Shown piece by piece: positions 1 to 9,161 of a stretch of 64,000 bases of DNA (positions are counted from its first letter, which is position 1; each line of letters starts with the position of its first letter). The DNA is from CAYJBH01 sp964370825 (GTDB taxonomy: Bacteria; Bacillota; Clostridia; Oscillospirales; Ruminococcaceae). The DNA is taken from the NCBI GenBank assembly GCA_964370825.1, contig CAYJKY010000016.1, forward strand, positions 3,710 through 67,709, written 5' to 3'. Under the pieces are notes generated by a model. It was not told where the DNA came from. It worked only from the letters and a program-made list of their open reading frames with translations, and searched no databases. The translations under genes and the position numbers were made by a program.

Positions 1-36
1 TTCTAATGAATTTCCGGTTTGCGCAAATACTTCCAC
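1..36 (-). CDS. 5' end of an unidentified gene running off the left edge
   Basis: A minus-strand reading frame is open from the window edge back to position 48 and is closed upstream by an in-frame TAA. The ATG at 48-46 has no ribosome site. The in-frame GTG at 36 has GGGAG five bases upstream and is the better start; it reads MEVFAQTGNSLE and continues out of the window. A promoter-like TTGTTT-17-TATACT lies at 66-94, just beyond the end of the nucleoside phosphorylase. Twelve residues are too few to name a product. Confidence 0.4.
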   Translation of the reverse strand, partial: MEVFAQTGNSLE

Positions 37-65
37 TTCTACTCCCATAACAATTTATATAGTAT

Positions 66-94
66 AGTATATCACATTTATTAGTAAAAAACAA
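66..94 (-). promoter_or_regulatory. Candidate promoter for the left-edge gene
   Basis: On the minus strand TTGTTT (89-94) and TATACT (66-71) are separated by exactly 17 bases. A second overlapping TATACT lies at 61-66. The predicted start is near 59, which would give a short leader before the GTG at 36. Confidence 0.45.
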
Positions 95-102
95 TACAAA
101 AA

Positions 103-861
103 TCACGTTGTAATCAACATTTTTATCGCATTTATCGCTACTTTAATGGCCGTTTCGGTATCGTGTACGTCATCATCAATTAACCCTGCATTACGCCTTT
201 CTTGATTCCACACACAGGTAAACACCGATGATGCATGAAGCCCTAACGTTTGCGCAACGGTATACAGCGTTGCCGATTCCATTTCGGAGGCTAACGCACC
301 ACCTTTTATCCATGCCTGCCATTTGTTATTAAGCTCGTATGATACCGGCATTCTGTCGGGTGAGTGCTGTCCGTAAAAGCTATCCTTGCACTGAACCACA
401 CCTACGTGATATTTCACGCCTAGTTCCTTTGCCGAGTCGCGCAACGCCAAGGTAAGATCGAAATCAGACACAGCAGGAAATTCTATTGGCAGATATTCCT
501 TCGAGGTTCCATCCATCCTTATCGAAGCATTTCCGATTATAACATCTCCCGGCAGAACCGATTGTTGCATTCCTCCGCAGGTCCCTACCCTTATAAAGTT
601 TTTTACACCAAGCATTGCAAGCTCCTCAACCGCAATTGCAGCGGATGGGCCGCCGATTCCGGTTGAGGTTACAAGAATATTTCGTCCACAAAGTGAGCCA
701 ATATAGCTGTTGTATTCCCTTTTTTGACGTAGCTGACGCGGATTATCCAATAAGGCCGCAATTTTCTCTACCCTGTCCGGATCTCCCGGCACAATGGCAA
801 ATTTTGCTCCTTCAATCTCCGCTTCATTAAGGTCGATATGATACATTCTCTCTGTATTCAT
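103..861 (-). CDS. udp: Uridine phosphorylase / PNP-I family nucleoside phosphorylase
   Basis: Phosphorolysis of a pyrimidine (or possibly purine) nucleoside to base and ribose-1-phosphate in the cytoplasm, for nucleoside salvage. The protein has the NP-I family landmarks: IVPGDPDRV near residue 23, STGIGGPSAAIAVEEL near 65, a RVGTCGG phosphate-binding turn near 90, and SEMESATLYTVA near 194. About 252 residues, normal for uridine phosphorylases. The frame is open further upstream, but the ATG at 861 has AAAGGAAA behind it and matches the family N-terminus, so it is preferred over 912. The gene follows ftsZ but is separated from it by a terminator. Substrate preference (uridine or another nucleoside) is inferred from the QCKDSFYGQHSP segment and is not certain. 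Confidence 0.88.
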   Translation of the reverse strand: MNTERMYHIDLNEAEIEGAKFAIVPGDPDRVEKIAALLDNPRQLRQKREYNSYIGSLCGRNILVTSTGIGGPSAAIAVEELAMLGVKNFIRVGTCGGMQQSVLPGDVIIGNASIRMDGTSKEYLPIEFPAVSDFDLTLALRDSAKELGVKYHVGVVQCKDSFYGQHSPDRMPVSYELNNKWQAWIKGGALASEMESATLYTVAQTLGLHASSVFTCVWNQERRNAGLIDDDVHDTETAIKVAINAIKMLITT

Positions 862-894
862 AATAACATTTCCTTTAGATAATGCAATAACTTC

Positions 895-924
895 CAAAAA
901 AGCGACAGACAATGCCCGTCGCTT
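895..924 (-). terminator. Rho-independent terminator after ftsZ
   Basis: Read on the minus strand: stem AAGCGAC / GTCGCTT with an 11-base loop, followed by a T run. It closes the dcw operon before udp. Confidence 0.75.
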
Positions 925-954
925 ATGATCTATTTTCTGCCAATCAATGATTGC

Positions 955-2154
955 TTAACGATTGTTTAACAGGTTGATAATCTCATCAAAGTAATCGCTG
1001 TTTTCCTTTTCCTCATTTTTCCGTCGAAGCTCTTCATCAACCTGAGCCTGTGCGGCCGATTGTGTCTGAACCTCTACATCCTCTTCCGGAATAATCGCCT
1101 CGGCAACCGGTGCAGCATTTGTATTAGTAAACTCCAACGGTATATCTATTCTCGGAGTCTGCTGTGTGGCATTCTGTTGGAGATTTTCAAATGCAACCGC
1201 ATTTTCAAAACCTGTAGCAACAACGGTTATGCGCATCTCGTCTGTAACCGACTCATCAAAGGATGCACCCCATATGATGTTTGCATCAGGATGGGTAGAA
1301 TTAGTAATCTGAGAAGCTGCAAGTTCAACATCCTCAAGTCCGATATCCGGCGAGGAGGTAATATTGATTATAACGCCTCTTGCACCTGAAATAGAGGTCT
1401 CAAGCAACGGGCTTGAAATTGCAAGATGCGCTGCTTCTTCGGATTTGTTTTTTCCGTTAGAGCGACCGACACCCATATGGGCATAGCCCGCATCCTTCAT
1501 AATGGAGCGAACGTCTGCAAAGTCAAGGTTAATAAATGCAGGTAGATTAATAAGCTCAGCAATACTCTCAACACCCTGGCGAAGAACATTATCCGCCGAT
1601 TCAAAAGCGTTTAGTAGGGTAATTTTTTCATTTGAGATTAGCTTTAGTCTTTCGTTAGGAATAACAATCAACGAGTCCACCCTCTCAAGGAGACCCTTGA
1701 TTCCCTGCTCGGCAATCACCATTTTCCTTTTACCCTCAAATGCAAAAGGTTTTGTAACAATACCTACAGTAAGTACTCCAAGCTCTTTTGCAACCTCGGC
1801 TACTACCGGAGCAGCACCGGTGCCTGTACCACCGCCCATTCCAGCAGTAATAAATGCCATCTGTGTACCCTTAAGCGAAGCCGCAATTTCATCGCGACTC
1901 TCCTCAGCACTGCGTTGGCCTATCTCAGGGTCGGCTCCTGCGCCTCTTCCCTTAGTTAGCTTTGAACCAATTTGCACCTTGTGTGTTGCCTTTGAATTGT
2001 ACAAAGCCTGTTGGTCGGTGTTCATCGCAACAAACTCGACGCCACGCAGGCCTGACAAAATCATTCTGTTGACAGCATTACCGCCGCCGCCGCCGACTCC
2101 TATAACCTTTATATTGGTGATATTCATCAGCTCTTCATCGAGGTGGAAAGCCAC
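955..2154 (-). CDS. ftsZ: Cell division protein FtsZ
   Basis: Tubulin-like GTPase that polymerises into the Z ring at the division site. The GVGGGGGNAVNRM nucleotide loop is at residues 19-31, the tubulin signature GGGTGTG at 107-113 and the T7 synergy loop NLDFADV at 209-215. After a variable linker of about 60 residues, a short conserved tail ends in FDEIINLLNNR, the part that normally binds FtsA, SepF or ZapA partners. 399 residues, usual length. The start is GTG at 2154, with AAGGAGGA eight bases upstream. Last gene of the dcw operon; no ftsA lies beside it, so membrane tethering must depend on genes elsewhere. Confidence 0.97.
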   Translation of the reverse strand: MAFHLDEELMNITNIKVIGVGGGGGNAVNRMILSGLRGVEFVAMNTDQQALYNSKATHKVQIGSKLTKGRGAGADPEIGQRSAEESRDEIAASLKGTQMAFITAGMGGGTGTGAAPVVAEVAKELGVLTVGIVTKPFAFEGKRKMVIAEQGIKGLLERVDSLIVIPNERLKLISNEKITLLNAFESADNVLRQGVESIAELINLPAFINLDFADVRSIMKDAGYAHMGVGRSNGKNKSEEAAHLAISSPLLETSISGARGVIINITSSPDIGLEDVELAASQITNSTHPDANIIWGASFDESVTDEMRITVVATGFENAVAFENLQQNATQQTPRIDIPLEFTNTNAAPVAEAIIPEEDVEVQTQSAAQAQVDEELRRKNEEKENSDYFDEIINLLNNR

Positions 2155-2270
2155 TACAATTCCTCCTTAGAATTCCTACATAGTTATATCTTTATAAATG
2201 ATATCAGATATTACACTCTTTTTCAATACCTTTTTATAAAAAATTTAAAAAAATCTACGAATGAACCTTA

Positions 2271-3137
2271 TTAAATTGCGTTAAAAACCACAGTGCCGGG
2301 TACACTTGCATCAATTACACCTACCTCACTCTCCTGAATGTTTTCGGATAATATCTTTGCAACCATCTCCATCTTGTATTCCATTGACAGGTCACTGCCG
2401 AGCTTTACGGTAATTCTGCCATCATATGCAAACTCCATATTTAGTGTGTCGGTAATATTGATTTCGATAGTTTTTTCAATCATATCAACCTTTTGCAGTT
2501 CATCTATAATGAGCATTAGCATTCTGTCACGATTTTCATCAAGCGAGGATATTTTTTCTCCTATCTGAGGTGTGTCCGGTTCGTAACCTACTATTCTACA
2601 AAACAGGTCATCCTCATCTGCAACTCGAAGTGTTTTCATTGTTTCGGAGATTATGAACCTTTCCTCACCCACTTCCATCATATATCTTTCTCGTGAAGGG
2701 GTCACCTCGATAATCACCGTTGAAGGTAGTTGCCTACTTACCTTTACTGTTTCAACATACAAGAACTTATCAAGTATCGCCTGCTCAGCTTCGACAGCAT
2801 TAAAGAAGAAAATGTTTTCCTCCTGCTGAATGGGTATCATATCGATAAGCTCATTGTCACTGTAGATTGTATCCCCGACTACTTCATATCCTTCGACCCT
2901 AAAAACCAGAACAAATGTTGCTATGACTCCTGCAAGTGTTAGTACAATAATCAAGGCAATCATTAATATTTTTTTTCTTTCACGACGGCGTCTTGAAGCA
3001 GTTTTCGACAGCCTCCCTCTTTTGAGCTTTGCAATGTTAACCTCACCTGCAGAGCTGTTGATATTGCCACGATTTTCAGCACGATTATTTGGATTTTTTG
3101 CTGTGCTATTAAGTCTTTGCTTTTGTTTCCTGTTCAT
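2271..3137 (-). CDS. ftsQ: Cell division protein DivIB/FtsQ
   Basis: Bitopic divisome protein that works with FtsL and FtsB/DivIC to stabilise septal synthesis. The N-terminus is basic and disordered (about 55 residues, many Arg/Lys/Asn), followed by one membrane segment (roughly residues 58-79), then a POTRA-like domain beginning VEGYEVVGDTIYS and a beta domain. The ATG at 3137 has GAAGGAAA upstream and is preferred over the in-frame start at 3170, which would overlap murA. It lies 10 bases after murA and 116 bases before ftsZ. Sequence is divergent, as is usual for the family; identity rests on architecture plus position. Confidence 0.9.
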   Translation of the reverse strand: MNRKQKQRLNSTAKNPNNRAENRGNINSSAGEVNIAKLKRGRLSKTASRRRRERKKILMIALIIVLTLAGVIATFVLVFRVEGYEVVGDTIYSDNELIDMIPIQQEENIFFFNAVEAEQAILDKFLYVETVKVSRQLPSTVIIEVTPSRERYMMEVGEERFIISETMKTLRVADEDDLFCRIVGYEPDTPQIGEKISSLDENRDRMLMLIIDELQKVDMIEKTIEINITDTLNMEFAYDGRITVKLGSDLSMEYKMEMVAKILSENIQESEVGVIDASVPGTVVFNAI

Positions 3138-3147
3138 TAGGTTTCCT

Positions 3148-4401
3148 TCAACAATATTTAATGTCAGCACCGAGCAGCTTATACGAACTTACGATGTTCT
3201 GATACCCTCTTCTGATAAAGTCGACACCATCTACAATACTCTCTCCCTGTGCCCCGAGTGCGGCAATCAGAAGCGCTGCACCCCCTCTTAGATCGGCAGC
3301 TTTTACCGAGGCTGCATAGGTTTCATTTGTTCCTTCTATGTAGACGCTGCTACTTTTTCGATCAGCCGAAGCGCCAAACTTTGAAAATTCGTCGGCACAA
3401 CGGAAGCGGTCGCAAAAAATAGTATCGTTTATAACCGTTTTTCCTTTTGACTTAAGCATAGCTGCAGCAAGAAGCGGTGCCGCATCCGTTGCAAGCCCGG
3501 GGAAAACTTTTGTTTCTACATAACCTACACCGTTTAATCTTTTTTTGCACCCTATAAAAATTTTATCTCGCTCTACCGATATTAATGCACCCGCCTCCGA
3601 AAGAATTGATGTAAGTGGCTCGACATCCTCGGGATTTGTCCTGCCTATCTCAACCTCTCCACCGGTTGCGGCAATCGCACATAGATAGGTGGCTGTTTCA
3701 ATCCTATCCGGTATTATATCATATTCGGTACCGGTCAGTGACTCTACACCATTAATAACAACCGTGTCGGTACCTTCACCTACAATGTCTGCTCCCGCAG
3801 ACCGCAGAAAACCAGCGAGATCTCTGACCTCCGGCTCCTTTGCCGCGTTTCGAATTGTTGTAGTCCCCTTTGCAGTAGCGGCGGCCATAAGAAGTGTTTC
3901 GGTAGCTCCAACGCTCGGGAACCTTAACATTATGTCTGCACCGTATAATCCGTTTTCGGAATAACACAGCAATTTTTCGCCGACATTTCTGAAGGTAACG
4001 CCCATCTGTGACAGCCCAGCAAGGTGCATATCAATGGGTCTTCCGCCTAACTCACATCCGCCGGGCTGGTATATTGCGGCAATTCCGGTGGTGGCTATAA
4101 GAGGAGCTAAAAAAAAGATTGAGGATCGCATAGATGACATTAATTCCTTGCTTATGCTACTTTCTATTCGCTGATTTTTTGTAACAACAAGAGTGCTATC
4201 GTGAGAGGTTATTGTAGCGTTTAATCTTTTCATTATCTCTACACAGCTGGATACATCTAAAAGCTGTGGCGCATTTGAGATACTGCATGCCCCATCCACC
4301 ATAAGTGTTGCGGCAAGTATTGGAAGTATACTGTTTTTCGCTCCCTGTACTGCAACTTTTCCGTACAGCGATTTATCCCCATTTACTGATATTTTAACCA
4401 A
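3148..4401 (-). CDS. murA: UDP-N-acetylglucosamine 1-carboxyvinyltransferase (MurA, dcw copy)
   Basis: First committed step of peptidoglycan synthesis: transfer of enolpyruvate from PEP to UDP-GlcNAc. The catalytic cysteine is visible in GGCELGGRPIDMH (about residue 116), and the substrate-binding Lys in the N-terminal GAKNS. Length about 418, normal. Start choice: GTG at 4407 overlaps the GAGGTG ribosome site, whereas the in-frame TTG at 4401 sits five bases behind it, so TTG is preferred. One of two MurA paralogues here; the other starts at 15218 on the other strand. In the dcw operon it stands between murG and ftsQ. The intact Cys predicts fosfomycin sensitivity by family knowledge. Confidence 0.95.
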   Translation of the reverse strand: MVKISVNGDKSLYGKVAVQGAKNSILPILAATLMVDGACSISNAPQLLDVSSCVEIMKRLNATITSHDSTLVVTKNQRIESSISKELMSSMRSSIFFLAPLIATTGIAAIYQPGGCELGGRPIDMHLAGLSQMGVTFRNVGEKLLCYSENGLYGADIMLRFPSVGATETLLMAAATAKGTTTIRNAAKEPEVRDLAGFLRSAGADIVGEGTDTVVINGVESLTGTEYDIIPDRIETATYLCAIAATGGEVEIGRTNPEDVEPLTSILSEAGALISVERDKIFIGCKKRLNGVGYVETKVFPGLATDAAPLLAAAMLKSKGKTVINDTIFCDRFRCADEFSKFGASADRKSSSVYIEGTNETYAASVKAADLRGGAALLIAALGAQGESIVDGVDFIRRGYQNIVSSYKLLGADIKYC

Positions 4402-4465
4402 AACCACACCTCTTTTTTGCTTTTAGTTTATGTTATGCAAAAAAAGTAAAGTGTGTTACCGACAT

Positions 4466-5593
4466 TTAAAACATCTTCTCGATATGACGATATATTATCG
4501 GCAGTGCATCCTGAACATGGCAACTCCTGGCCGCTACTCCCATTTCTCTTATACGCTGTTTGTTGGCAATTAATTCTTCGACCGTTTCGCTTAGCTGCCG
4601 AGCATCAAGATCCTTATCCGGTATCAGCAATGCGGCGCCCTTTTCGACAAGTGACATAGCGTTGTGATACTGGTGATTTTCCGATACATTTGGGGATGGT
4701 ATAAGTATAGATGCACGTCCTGCCGCAGCAATCTCGCTTACCGTGATAGCTCCGGAGCGGGATATCACAATATCGGAAGCCGCAAGCATTGCCGGCATAT
4801 CATCAATATACTCTCGAATATGAATACGACTGTTTTTTGCAAACCCCATCTCCTTCGACAGCCTTTTGAACTCCTCTTTCCCATATCGTCCGGTAGCGTG
4901 ATAATGAATGTAATTTTTGCCGTTATCATTATTGTTCTTCATAAAACCGGCAACAGCATTGTTGATTTTTGCTGCACCAAGTGAACCACCAAAGGACAGA
5001 ATAACTATATCGTCCGCATCGGCAGATATACTTGCACGACATTTCGCCCTGTCCTGCAACATAATTTCCGATCTTACCGGATTTCCGCTTATTATTGTTT
5101 TATAAGGAACCTTTAGTGCTTCGGTTGCTTTCTCGTTTATGCTGAACACCACATCCGCTTTTTTTGCAAGCAGGCGATTTGTCACCCCGGGAAAGCTGTT
5201 TGATTCGTGTAATGCAGTCTTTATACCTTGTTGCTGAGCAACCTTCATTATCGGGCCGCTTATATACCCACCTGTTCCGATAATGAGATCAGGCTTAAAG
5301 TCCTTAAGAATTTTTTTAGACGCGTTCATCGACATGGTAAGGCAGTAAAGCGCATGTGCATTGCGCTTTATATTCTGTAAATTTATTTTTCGTTGAAATC
5401 CGTATACCTCTATCGAAATAAAATCGTACCCGGCCTTTTTAACGAGGTTAAACTCCATGCCGTCACTACGTCCGACAAACAGTATTTTTGCACTCGGGCA
5501 TTTCTCGACAATGTGTCCGGCAATTGCTATTGCCGGATTGATGTGTCCGGCTGTTCCACCGGCTGCTATAAGAATTCTAATATTGTCCTTCAT
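4466..5593 (-). CDS. murG: MurG: lipid I to lipid II N-acetylglucosaminyltransferase
   Basis: Peripheral membrane GT-B enzyme that adds GlcNAc from UDP-GlcNAc to lipid I on the inner face of the membrane. The G-loop GGTAGHINPAIAIA is at residues 12-25, the second glycine loop is SFGGSLGAAKINNAV near 195, and the donor-binding SRSGAITVSEIAAAGR lies near 285. 375 residues, slightly longer than average. ATG at 5593 with AAAGAG upstream; only two bases separate it from the ftsW stop, so the two are probably translationally coupled. Confidence 0.96.
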   Translation of the reverse strand: MKDNIRILIAAGGTAGHINPAIAIAGHIVEKCPSAKILFVGRSDGMEFNLVKKAGYDFISIEVYGFQRKINLQNIKRNAHALYCLTMSMNASKKILKDFKPDLIIGTGGYISGPIMKVAQQQGIKTALHESNSFPGVTNRLLAKKADVVFSINEKATEALKVPYKTIISGNPVRSEIMLQDRAKCRASISADADDIVILSFGGSLGAAKINNAVAGFMKNNNDNGKNYIHYHATGRYGKEEFKRLSKEMGFAKNSRIHIREYIDDMPAMLAASDIVISRSGAITVSEIAAAGRASILIPSPNVSENHQYHNAMSLVEKGAALLIPDKDLDARQLSETVEELIANKQRIREMGVAARSCHVQDALPIIYRHIEKMF

Positions 5594-5595
5594 AT

Positions 5596-6735
5596 CTAAC
5601 TCTTTGTTAATCTTGACTGACGTGAAACAGAAAGCACAACGCCCATCTCAGCCAAAAGCATTAACAGGGAAGTACCACCCGAGGAGAAAAACGGAAGACT
5701 TATTCCGGTGTTAGGTATTGTGTTGGTAGTAACCGCAATATTTAACAGAGCCTGACCGATTACCTGTGTCATAATCCCCACCACCAGCAACGCACCGAAA
5801 CGGTCACGAGCATTTACTGCAATCATTATACCACGAATAAGCAAAAAAAGGAACAGTATCATTACAAGCAAGCCGCCGACAAAGCCGAGTTCCTCGCATA
5901 TCACCGAAAATATAAAATCGTTTTGCGGTTCCGGTAGGTATAGATGCTTCTGCCTTGAATTTCCAAGACCGAGGCCGAACAATCCTCCCGAACCTATCGC
6001 AAGCATACTTTGAATCGTCTGATAGGAGTCACCCTGTGGATCGATGAAGGGATCCTGCCACACCTCAATCCTGTCCATTGCATATGGCACCAGATCGTCT
6101 ACAAACAAAACCGCACCGAGAACGGCAACGGCGGCAGCTCCACCCGCTACGCCAAACCAGATCAGCCTTGTTCCACCCACAAACATCAAAACGCCACCAA
6201 TCATGAAGATAATTAGTGTCCCGGACAGATGTGGTTGCTGTAACATCAACGCCGCAATTAATGCCAAAACCGTTGCATACGGAACAACGCCATATTTAAA
6301 TGTTTTCATCTCGGTTTGATTGTTAGACATCCAGTGTGCGAACAACAAAATAACCGCAAATTTAGTAATTTCACTTGGCTGAAAGGTCAGCACATTCGGA
6401 ATTATTATCCATCTCCGTGCTGCATTCAACTCCGGCATGAATAGCACCACCACGAGTAAAATCAGGCAGACTATCATGATTGGTGATGAGAATTTTTTCA
6501 GAATTCTATAGTCAAATCGTGATGCAACCATCATAATCACCACACCGAGTGCAGCAAAAATCAGCTGATCCGAGATGTAATAATTGCTGTCTCCCATACG
6601 ATAATAACCTACAGCGTAGCTTGCTGAATAAAGCATTATCAACCCGAATGTCAACAACAACAGAACCAGCACCAAAAATGGCAAGTCGATTTCGTTAAGC
6701 TTTATCTTTTCCCTTTGTTCTTTATTTTTATTCAA
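5596..6735 (-). CDS. ftsW: SEDS-family septal peptidoglycan polymerase FtsW
   Basis: Polytopic SEDS glycosyltransferase that polymerises lipid II with its partner class B PBP. About ten hydrophobic segments are visible, with family blocks RRWIIIPNVLTFQPSEITKF (near residue 110), a DPQGDSYQTIQSMLAIGSGG extracellular loop (near 235) and NTGISLPFFSSGGTSLL near the C-terminus. The start is TTG at 6735 with GAGGT upstream at suitable spacing. It directly follows mraY with no murD between them. The likely partner is the PASTA PBP of the same operon. SpoVE or RodA are alternative names for the same fold; operon position favours FtsW. Confidence 0.93.
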   Translation of the reverse strand: MNKNKEQREKIKLNEIDLPFLVLVLLLLTFGLIMLYSASYAVGYYRMGDSNYYISDQLIFAALGVVIMMVASRFDYRILKKFSSPIMIVCLILLVVVLFMPELNAARRWIIIPNVLTFQPSEITKFAVILLFAHWMSNNQTEMKTFKYGVVPYATVLALIAALMLQQPHLSGTLIIFMIGGVLMFVGGTRLIWFGVAGGAAAVAVLGAVLFVDDLVPYAMDRIEVWQDPFIDPQGDSYQTIQSMLAIGSGGLFGLGLGNSRQKHLYLPEPQNDFIFSVICEELGFVGGLLVMILFLFLLIRGIMIAVNARDRFGALLVVGIMTQVIGQALLNIAVTTNTIPNTGISLPFFSSGGTSLLMLLAEMGVVLSVSRQSRLTKS

Positions 6736-6750
6736 AACAATACCTCAATG

Positions 6751-7782
6751 TCAGTACAGTATTATATACAGTATTGCCGCAAGCGTGCCTGTTAACGCAA
6801 CAAAGCAAAAAAGTGCAACAATTTTAATCTCGGTTAACCCAAGCATTTCAAAATGATGATGAATTGGTGACATTCTGAATATTCGCTTTCCTTCGCCGTA
6901 TATTCTTTTAGTAAGTTTAAAGTATCCAACCTGAATTATCACCGATGCTGCTTCTAACATATACAGCAAACCGATTAAAAAAAGTATTTCCGGCCTACCT
7001 ATGCAAAACGCAACGGTTGCAACAGCTCCGCCTAAGAACATACTGCCGGTATCCCCCATAAAAACCTTTGCCGGATAGAAATTCCACAGCAAAAAACCAA
7101 CCATTGCTCCTGCTACCGATGCAGCAAAAAGACCGGTTGCAAATTGATATACGAGTATTGAAATTGCAACATATCCCATCATTACAATAAATGTTACCGA
7201 GGGTGCTAGCCCATCAATACCGTCGGTGAGATTAACGGCATTTACAATGCCGATGATTAACAAAAAGGCAATTAAATAAAAAAAGTATGACAGATCGACT
7301 ACGCCGAAATACGGCAACATTATGGTGGTATGAAGGCTGTTATTTAGGTAAAGCCCATACAAAAACAAGGATGTTACAGCAAACTGCAGAATAATCTTAA
7401 TCCCGGCAACAAGTCCCAGATTTCGTTTTAGCGCTACCTTAATATAGTCATCGATAAATCCGATAAGACCAAAACCGACCGAGGCACCCAACGCCACTGC
7501 AACATCAAGGATATTTTGCATCGAAAGCTCTAAAAAAATACTCTCGGCACCATAGTAGATCGTAAATCCGGCTACAGCAAGGGAAACAATTATACCGAGA
7601 ACAAACATAAGTCCACCCATTGTCGGTGTCCCCTGCTTGTCACTGTGCCATGTCGGTCCTATCTCCTTTATTGTTTGACCGTATTTCACCTTTTTAAGAA
7701 AAGGAATAAAGAAGTAGCCGGATATCCCGGTCACTGCCAGTGAAATAATGGCGGTTAGTAGTAGTAGGTATCGCATTAACAT
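6751..7782 (-). CDS. mraY: Phospho-N-acetylmuramoyl-pentapeptide transferase MraY
   Basis: Integral membrane enzyme that moves phospho-MurNAc-pentapeptide onto undecaprenyl phosphate, making lipid I. It has about ten membrane helices and the family motifs GTPTMGGLMF near residue 51, FIDDYIKV (two aspartates) near 109, NLTDGIDGLA near 185 and HHHFEMLG near 310. The ATG at 7782 overlaps the murF stop, with AAGGGG six bases upstream. 343 residues, slightly longer than the Bacillus enzyme. Confidence 0.96.
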   Translation of the reverse strand: MLMRYLLLLTAIISLAVTGISGYFFIPFLKKVKYGQTIKEIGPTWHSDKQGTPTMGGLMFVLGIIVSLAVAGFTIYYGAESIFLELSMQNILDVAVALGASVGFGLIGFIDDYIKVALKRNLGLVAGIKIILQFAVTSLFLYGLYLNNSLHTTIMLPYFGVVDLSYFFYLIAFLLIIGIVNAVNLTDGIDGLAPSVTFIVMMGYVAISILVYQFATGLFAASVAGAMVGFLLWNFYPAKVFMGDTGSMFLGGAVATVAFCIGRPEILFLIGLLYMLEAASVIIQVGYFKLTKRIYGEGKRIFRMSPIHHHFEMLGLTEIKIVALFCFVALTGTLAAILYIILY

Positions 7783-9161
7783 TAATATCCCCTTTGTCTG
7801 TAAAACAATTCCATCAGCTCCTCAAGCTTTATTCCTCGACTTGCTTTAAACAATACTGCACAATCATCTCTATAAAAATCGTTAATATAATCCATCGCCA
7901 CAAGTCGGTCGTCTGAAAAAGCAACATTTGCAATTGATTTGCCGGCAGTTTCGGCAATGATTCTTGCATGCTCACCATATGTGACAACAGCATCAACACC
8001 ATGTTTGACTAACAGTTCACCGACCTCTTTATGGGCATCCTCACATAAATCTCCAAGTTCCAACATGTCACCTAAAACTGCTATTCTATACGAAACATTC
8101 GGGAGTTCGGCAAGGGTTTCTATCGCTGCCCTCATGGAATCGGGATTTGCGTTATAGCAGTCCTCAATCACCACAAATTTATCCTGCGGAACTATGCGCT
8201 GCCTCATTCCCGAGCTACGGTATCCTTTTAACGCATCAACAGCTTTTCGCCCTTCTAACCCCATGCCGTAGGCAACTGCATACGCCGATAACGCATTATA
8301 AACATTATGCTTTCCGAGTGCCGGTATCTCTGCTTGAAACTGTTCCTTGCTTATACTATTTAAGATTGTAAAATAGGTGTCATATTTGTCGGTCTTTATG
8401 TCAACCGCGATGATGTCTGATGATGAGTCCTCAATTCCGAATGTCAGCAGACGAACATCCTCTCTTACAGTTATATTTTTAAGCATATCGTTGTCGTGAT
8501 TTACTACAAGTACCCCGCCCTTTATTATACCCTCGACAACCTCCAACTTTGCATCTCTTATGTTTTCACGACTACCAAGCTGTTCGATATGCGCAACACC
8601 TATATTACTTATTACCGCTGCAACCGGATTTACCGCATCGGTCAGTTTTGCAATGTCACCGGGTGCCGTCATTCCCATTTCAAGTACGCCGTATTCATAG
8701 CTTTCATCAAGGTTAAAAAGTGTCTCGGGCAGTCCGATTTCATTGTTTTTATTGCCTTCGTTTTTCAACGTCTTTCCGAATGCGGAGATTACACTGTGCA
8801 GAAATTCTTTGGTTGTCGTTTTCCCAACACTACCGGTTACCGCAACCATCTTGGTGTCATACCGACAACGGTAATTTTTACCCATCGTTATCATTGCATT
8901 TAGGCTGTTATCAACCACCAGCTGTTTTTCCGCCGGAATATCCGAGATAAATCTTTCGACTATTGCAATAAGTGCACCGTCCTGTATAGCCTGTGCAACA
9001 AAGTCGTGCCCGTCTACCCGCTCCCCATTTATAGCAACAAAAATATCGCCTTGCATAATTTTACGAGAATCAATGGTAACACCCGATACATTCATGCTAC
9101 AAATAGTTTCGTCAAGACTTCCCAAGCCGGACAAAATTTCGCTAAGCTTTATTTTTTCCAA
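7782..9161 (-). CDS. murF: UDP-MurNAc-tripeptide:D-Ala-D-Ala ligase MurF
   Basis: ATP-dependent addition of D-Ala-D-Ala to the UDP-MurNAc tripeptide in the cytoplasm. The Mur ligase P-loop is VTGSVGKTTTKEF (about residues 108-120), followed by the NEIGLPETLFNL block typical of MurF, the central LGKHNVYNALSAYAV segment and a C-terminal VLGDMLELG. The frame is open to 9206, but TTG at 9161 has AAAGGAGG upstream and gives the usual N-terminus, so it is chosen; it overlaps the murE end by 20 bases. Confidence 0.95.
   Translation of the reverse strand: MEKIKLSEILSGLGSLDETICSMNVSGVTIDSRKIMQGDIFVAINGERVDGHDFVAQAIQDGALIAIVERFISDIPAEKQLVVDNSLNAMITMGKNYRCRYDTKMVAVTGSVGKTTTKEFLHSVISAFGKTLKNEGNKNNEIGLPETLFNLDESYEYGVLEMGMTAPGDIAKLTDAVNPVAAVISNIGVAHIEQLGSRENIRDAKLEVVEGIIKGGVLVVNHDNDMLKNITVREDVRLLTFGIEDSSSDIIAVDIKTDKYDTYFTILNSISKEQFQAEIPALGKHNVYNALSAYAVAYGMGLEGRKAVDALKGYRSSGMRQRIVPQDKFVVIEDCYNANPDSMRAAIETLAELPNVSYRIAVLGDMLELGDLCEDAHKEVGELLVKHGVDAVVTYGEHARIIAETAGKSIANVAFSDDRLVAMDYINDFYRDDCAVLFKASRGIKLEELMELFYRQRGY

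Noticed and set aside
1502..2170. 222-codon plus-strand frame antisense to ftsZ
   Set aside because: It lies wholly opposite conserved FtsZ codons, is low-complexity (Ser/Pro/Thr rich) and has no ribosome site or family match.
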